A DNA stretch of 64,000 bases from JAAUTT01 sp963846585 (lineage in GTDB: Bacteria; Bacteroidota; Bacteroidia; Bacteroidales; JAAUTT01): NCBI GenBank assembly GCA_963846585.1, contig CAWJWO010000002.1, positions 186,001-250,000 on the forward strand, read 5' to 3'. Below the pieces are notes generated by a model. It saw only the letters and a program-made list of their open reading frames with translations. It was not told the DNA's origin and made no database searches. Numbering within the stretch: the first letter of the stretch is position 1; every line of letters begins with the position of its first letter. Made by a program: the position numbers and the translations under genes. Of this stretch, positions 63,809 to 64,000 are shown one piece after another.

Positions 63809-63999
63809 AATTCTTCTATAATTTCCTTTTTGATTGGACAAAAGTGAATATAACCTAAAGGTATTTTTATATAATTTCTAAGATGATTGAAATATTTAAT
63901 AAATTCTTCATCTGGTTTAACATTTGAAACTAGTACAAGCTTTTCTGCATGTTTATTTTCAGGAAACAACAATATTCCAACAATTGACCAAGTGCGTTT
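63805..63999 (-). CDS. Gene upstream of hsdM, C-terminal 64 codons only
   Basis: Open from the right edge of the window and ending at TGA 63807-63805, which overlaps the hsdM ATG. The visible part reads WSIVGILLFPENKHAEKLVL and YFNHLRNYIKIPLGYIHFCP, then IKKEIIEEL. It is not recognised. It is translationally coupled to hsdM, so it is probably a component or accessory of the same restriction locus. Confidence 0.6.
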   Translation of the reverse strand, partial: KRTWSIVGILLFPENKHAEKLVLVSNVKPDEEFIKYFNHLRNYIKIPLGYIHFCPIKKEIIEEL

Positions 64000-64000
64000 C

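Overview
The window is AT-rich bacterial chromosome that looks like a free-living member of the Bacteroidota (Bacteroidales-like). Supporting signs are a type IX secretion sorting tail (T9SS CTD), a PorV/PorQ-type outer-membrane protein, the interspersed palindrome family with the core TTTCGA.CGAAG, many genes without a Shine-Dalgarno sequence, several TTG starts, and generally Bacteroidota-like proteins. The standard code is used: TGA serves as a real stop at several gene junctions.

Region 1 (1-12 kb) is an accessory, insertion-rich zone. It holds a DUF433/DUF5615 toxin-antitoxin end, a PorV-like porin, an IS982-type element carrying a 137-bp perfectly centred palindrome, a GNAT acetyltransferase, and two small membrane proteins. 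A tRNA-Met(CAT) follows, whose 3' half plus about 90 bp downstream is duplicated 4.5 kb further on. Between the two copies lie a DUF2628 protein, an ISL3-type element with a divergent HTH gene and a nonsense-broken transposase, and a DUF4160/DUF2442 pair. An APC amino-acid permease closes the region.

Region 2 (12-22.6 kb) is a polysaccharide-related secretome. It contains an SGNH hydrolase with about nine nearly identical FN3 repeats and a T9SS tail (broken by two nearby indels), a GH5-like glycosidase split by a frameshift, an IS4-type element with an ochre-interrupted transposase, a MauE/thioredoxin fusion, an S41 protease lipoprotein, and an isoprenylcysteine-methyltransferase-like membrane protein. 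A lipoprotein that reads as CBM10, Ser-linker, then a GH134-type lysozyme-fold beta-mannanase is followed by a clean intrinsic terminator.

Region 3 (22.6-47.7 kb) is the most unusual part: a 25-kb island of membrane glycosyltransferase-like genes. It has four TMTC-type GT-C proteins (three close paralogues and one divergent), a GT39/PMT-like GT-C protein with TPRs, a further polytopic protein, two very large MFS/spermidine-synthase-like/TPR fusions, two FKBP prolyl-isomerase lipoproteins, a B12-type radical SAM enzyme coupled to a TMTC gene, and a NAD-epimerase. At its centre is a run of DprE1-like FAD oxidase, DprE2-like SDR, Dol-P-Man-synthase-like GT2 and TMTC-type GT-C. In mycobacteria DprE1/DprE2 epimerise polyprenyl-phosphoryl-ribose to arabinose, and TMTC proteins use lipid-phosphate sugars to O-glycosylate proteins. 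I infer a complete donor-modification-plus-transfer module for an extracytoplasmic glycosylation system that I cannot match to a described Bacteroidota pathway.

Region 4 (47.7-59.3 kb) is ordinary: a hybrid histidine kinase, Tam-like methyltransferase, papain-like protein, ArfB, CysK, a single-domain response regulator, a lactonase, a ThuA protein, an F420-type reductase, a His-rich transporter-like protein, DUF1697, and a membrane protein made of two internal repeats.

Region 5 (59.3-64 kb) has a decayed alcohol dehydrogenase tail abutting three tandem 0.3-kb units of nested palindromes, a TGA-interrupted Ntn-hydrolase-like gene with a small partner, and the hsdM of a type I restriction system. 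At least five genes in the window are interrupted, so either local decay or consensus errors in the assembly should be kept in mind.
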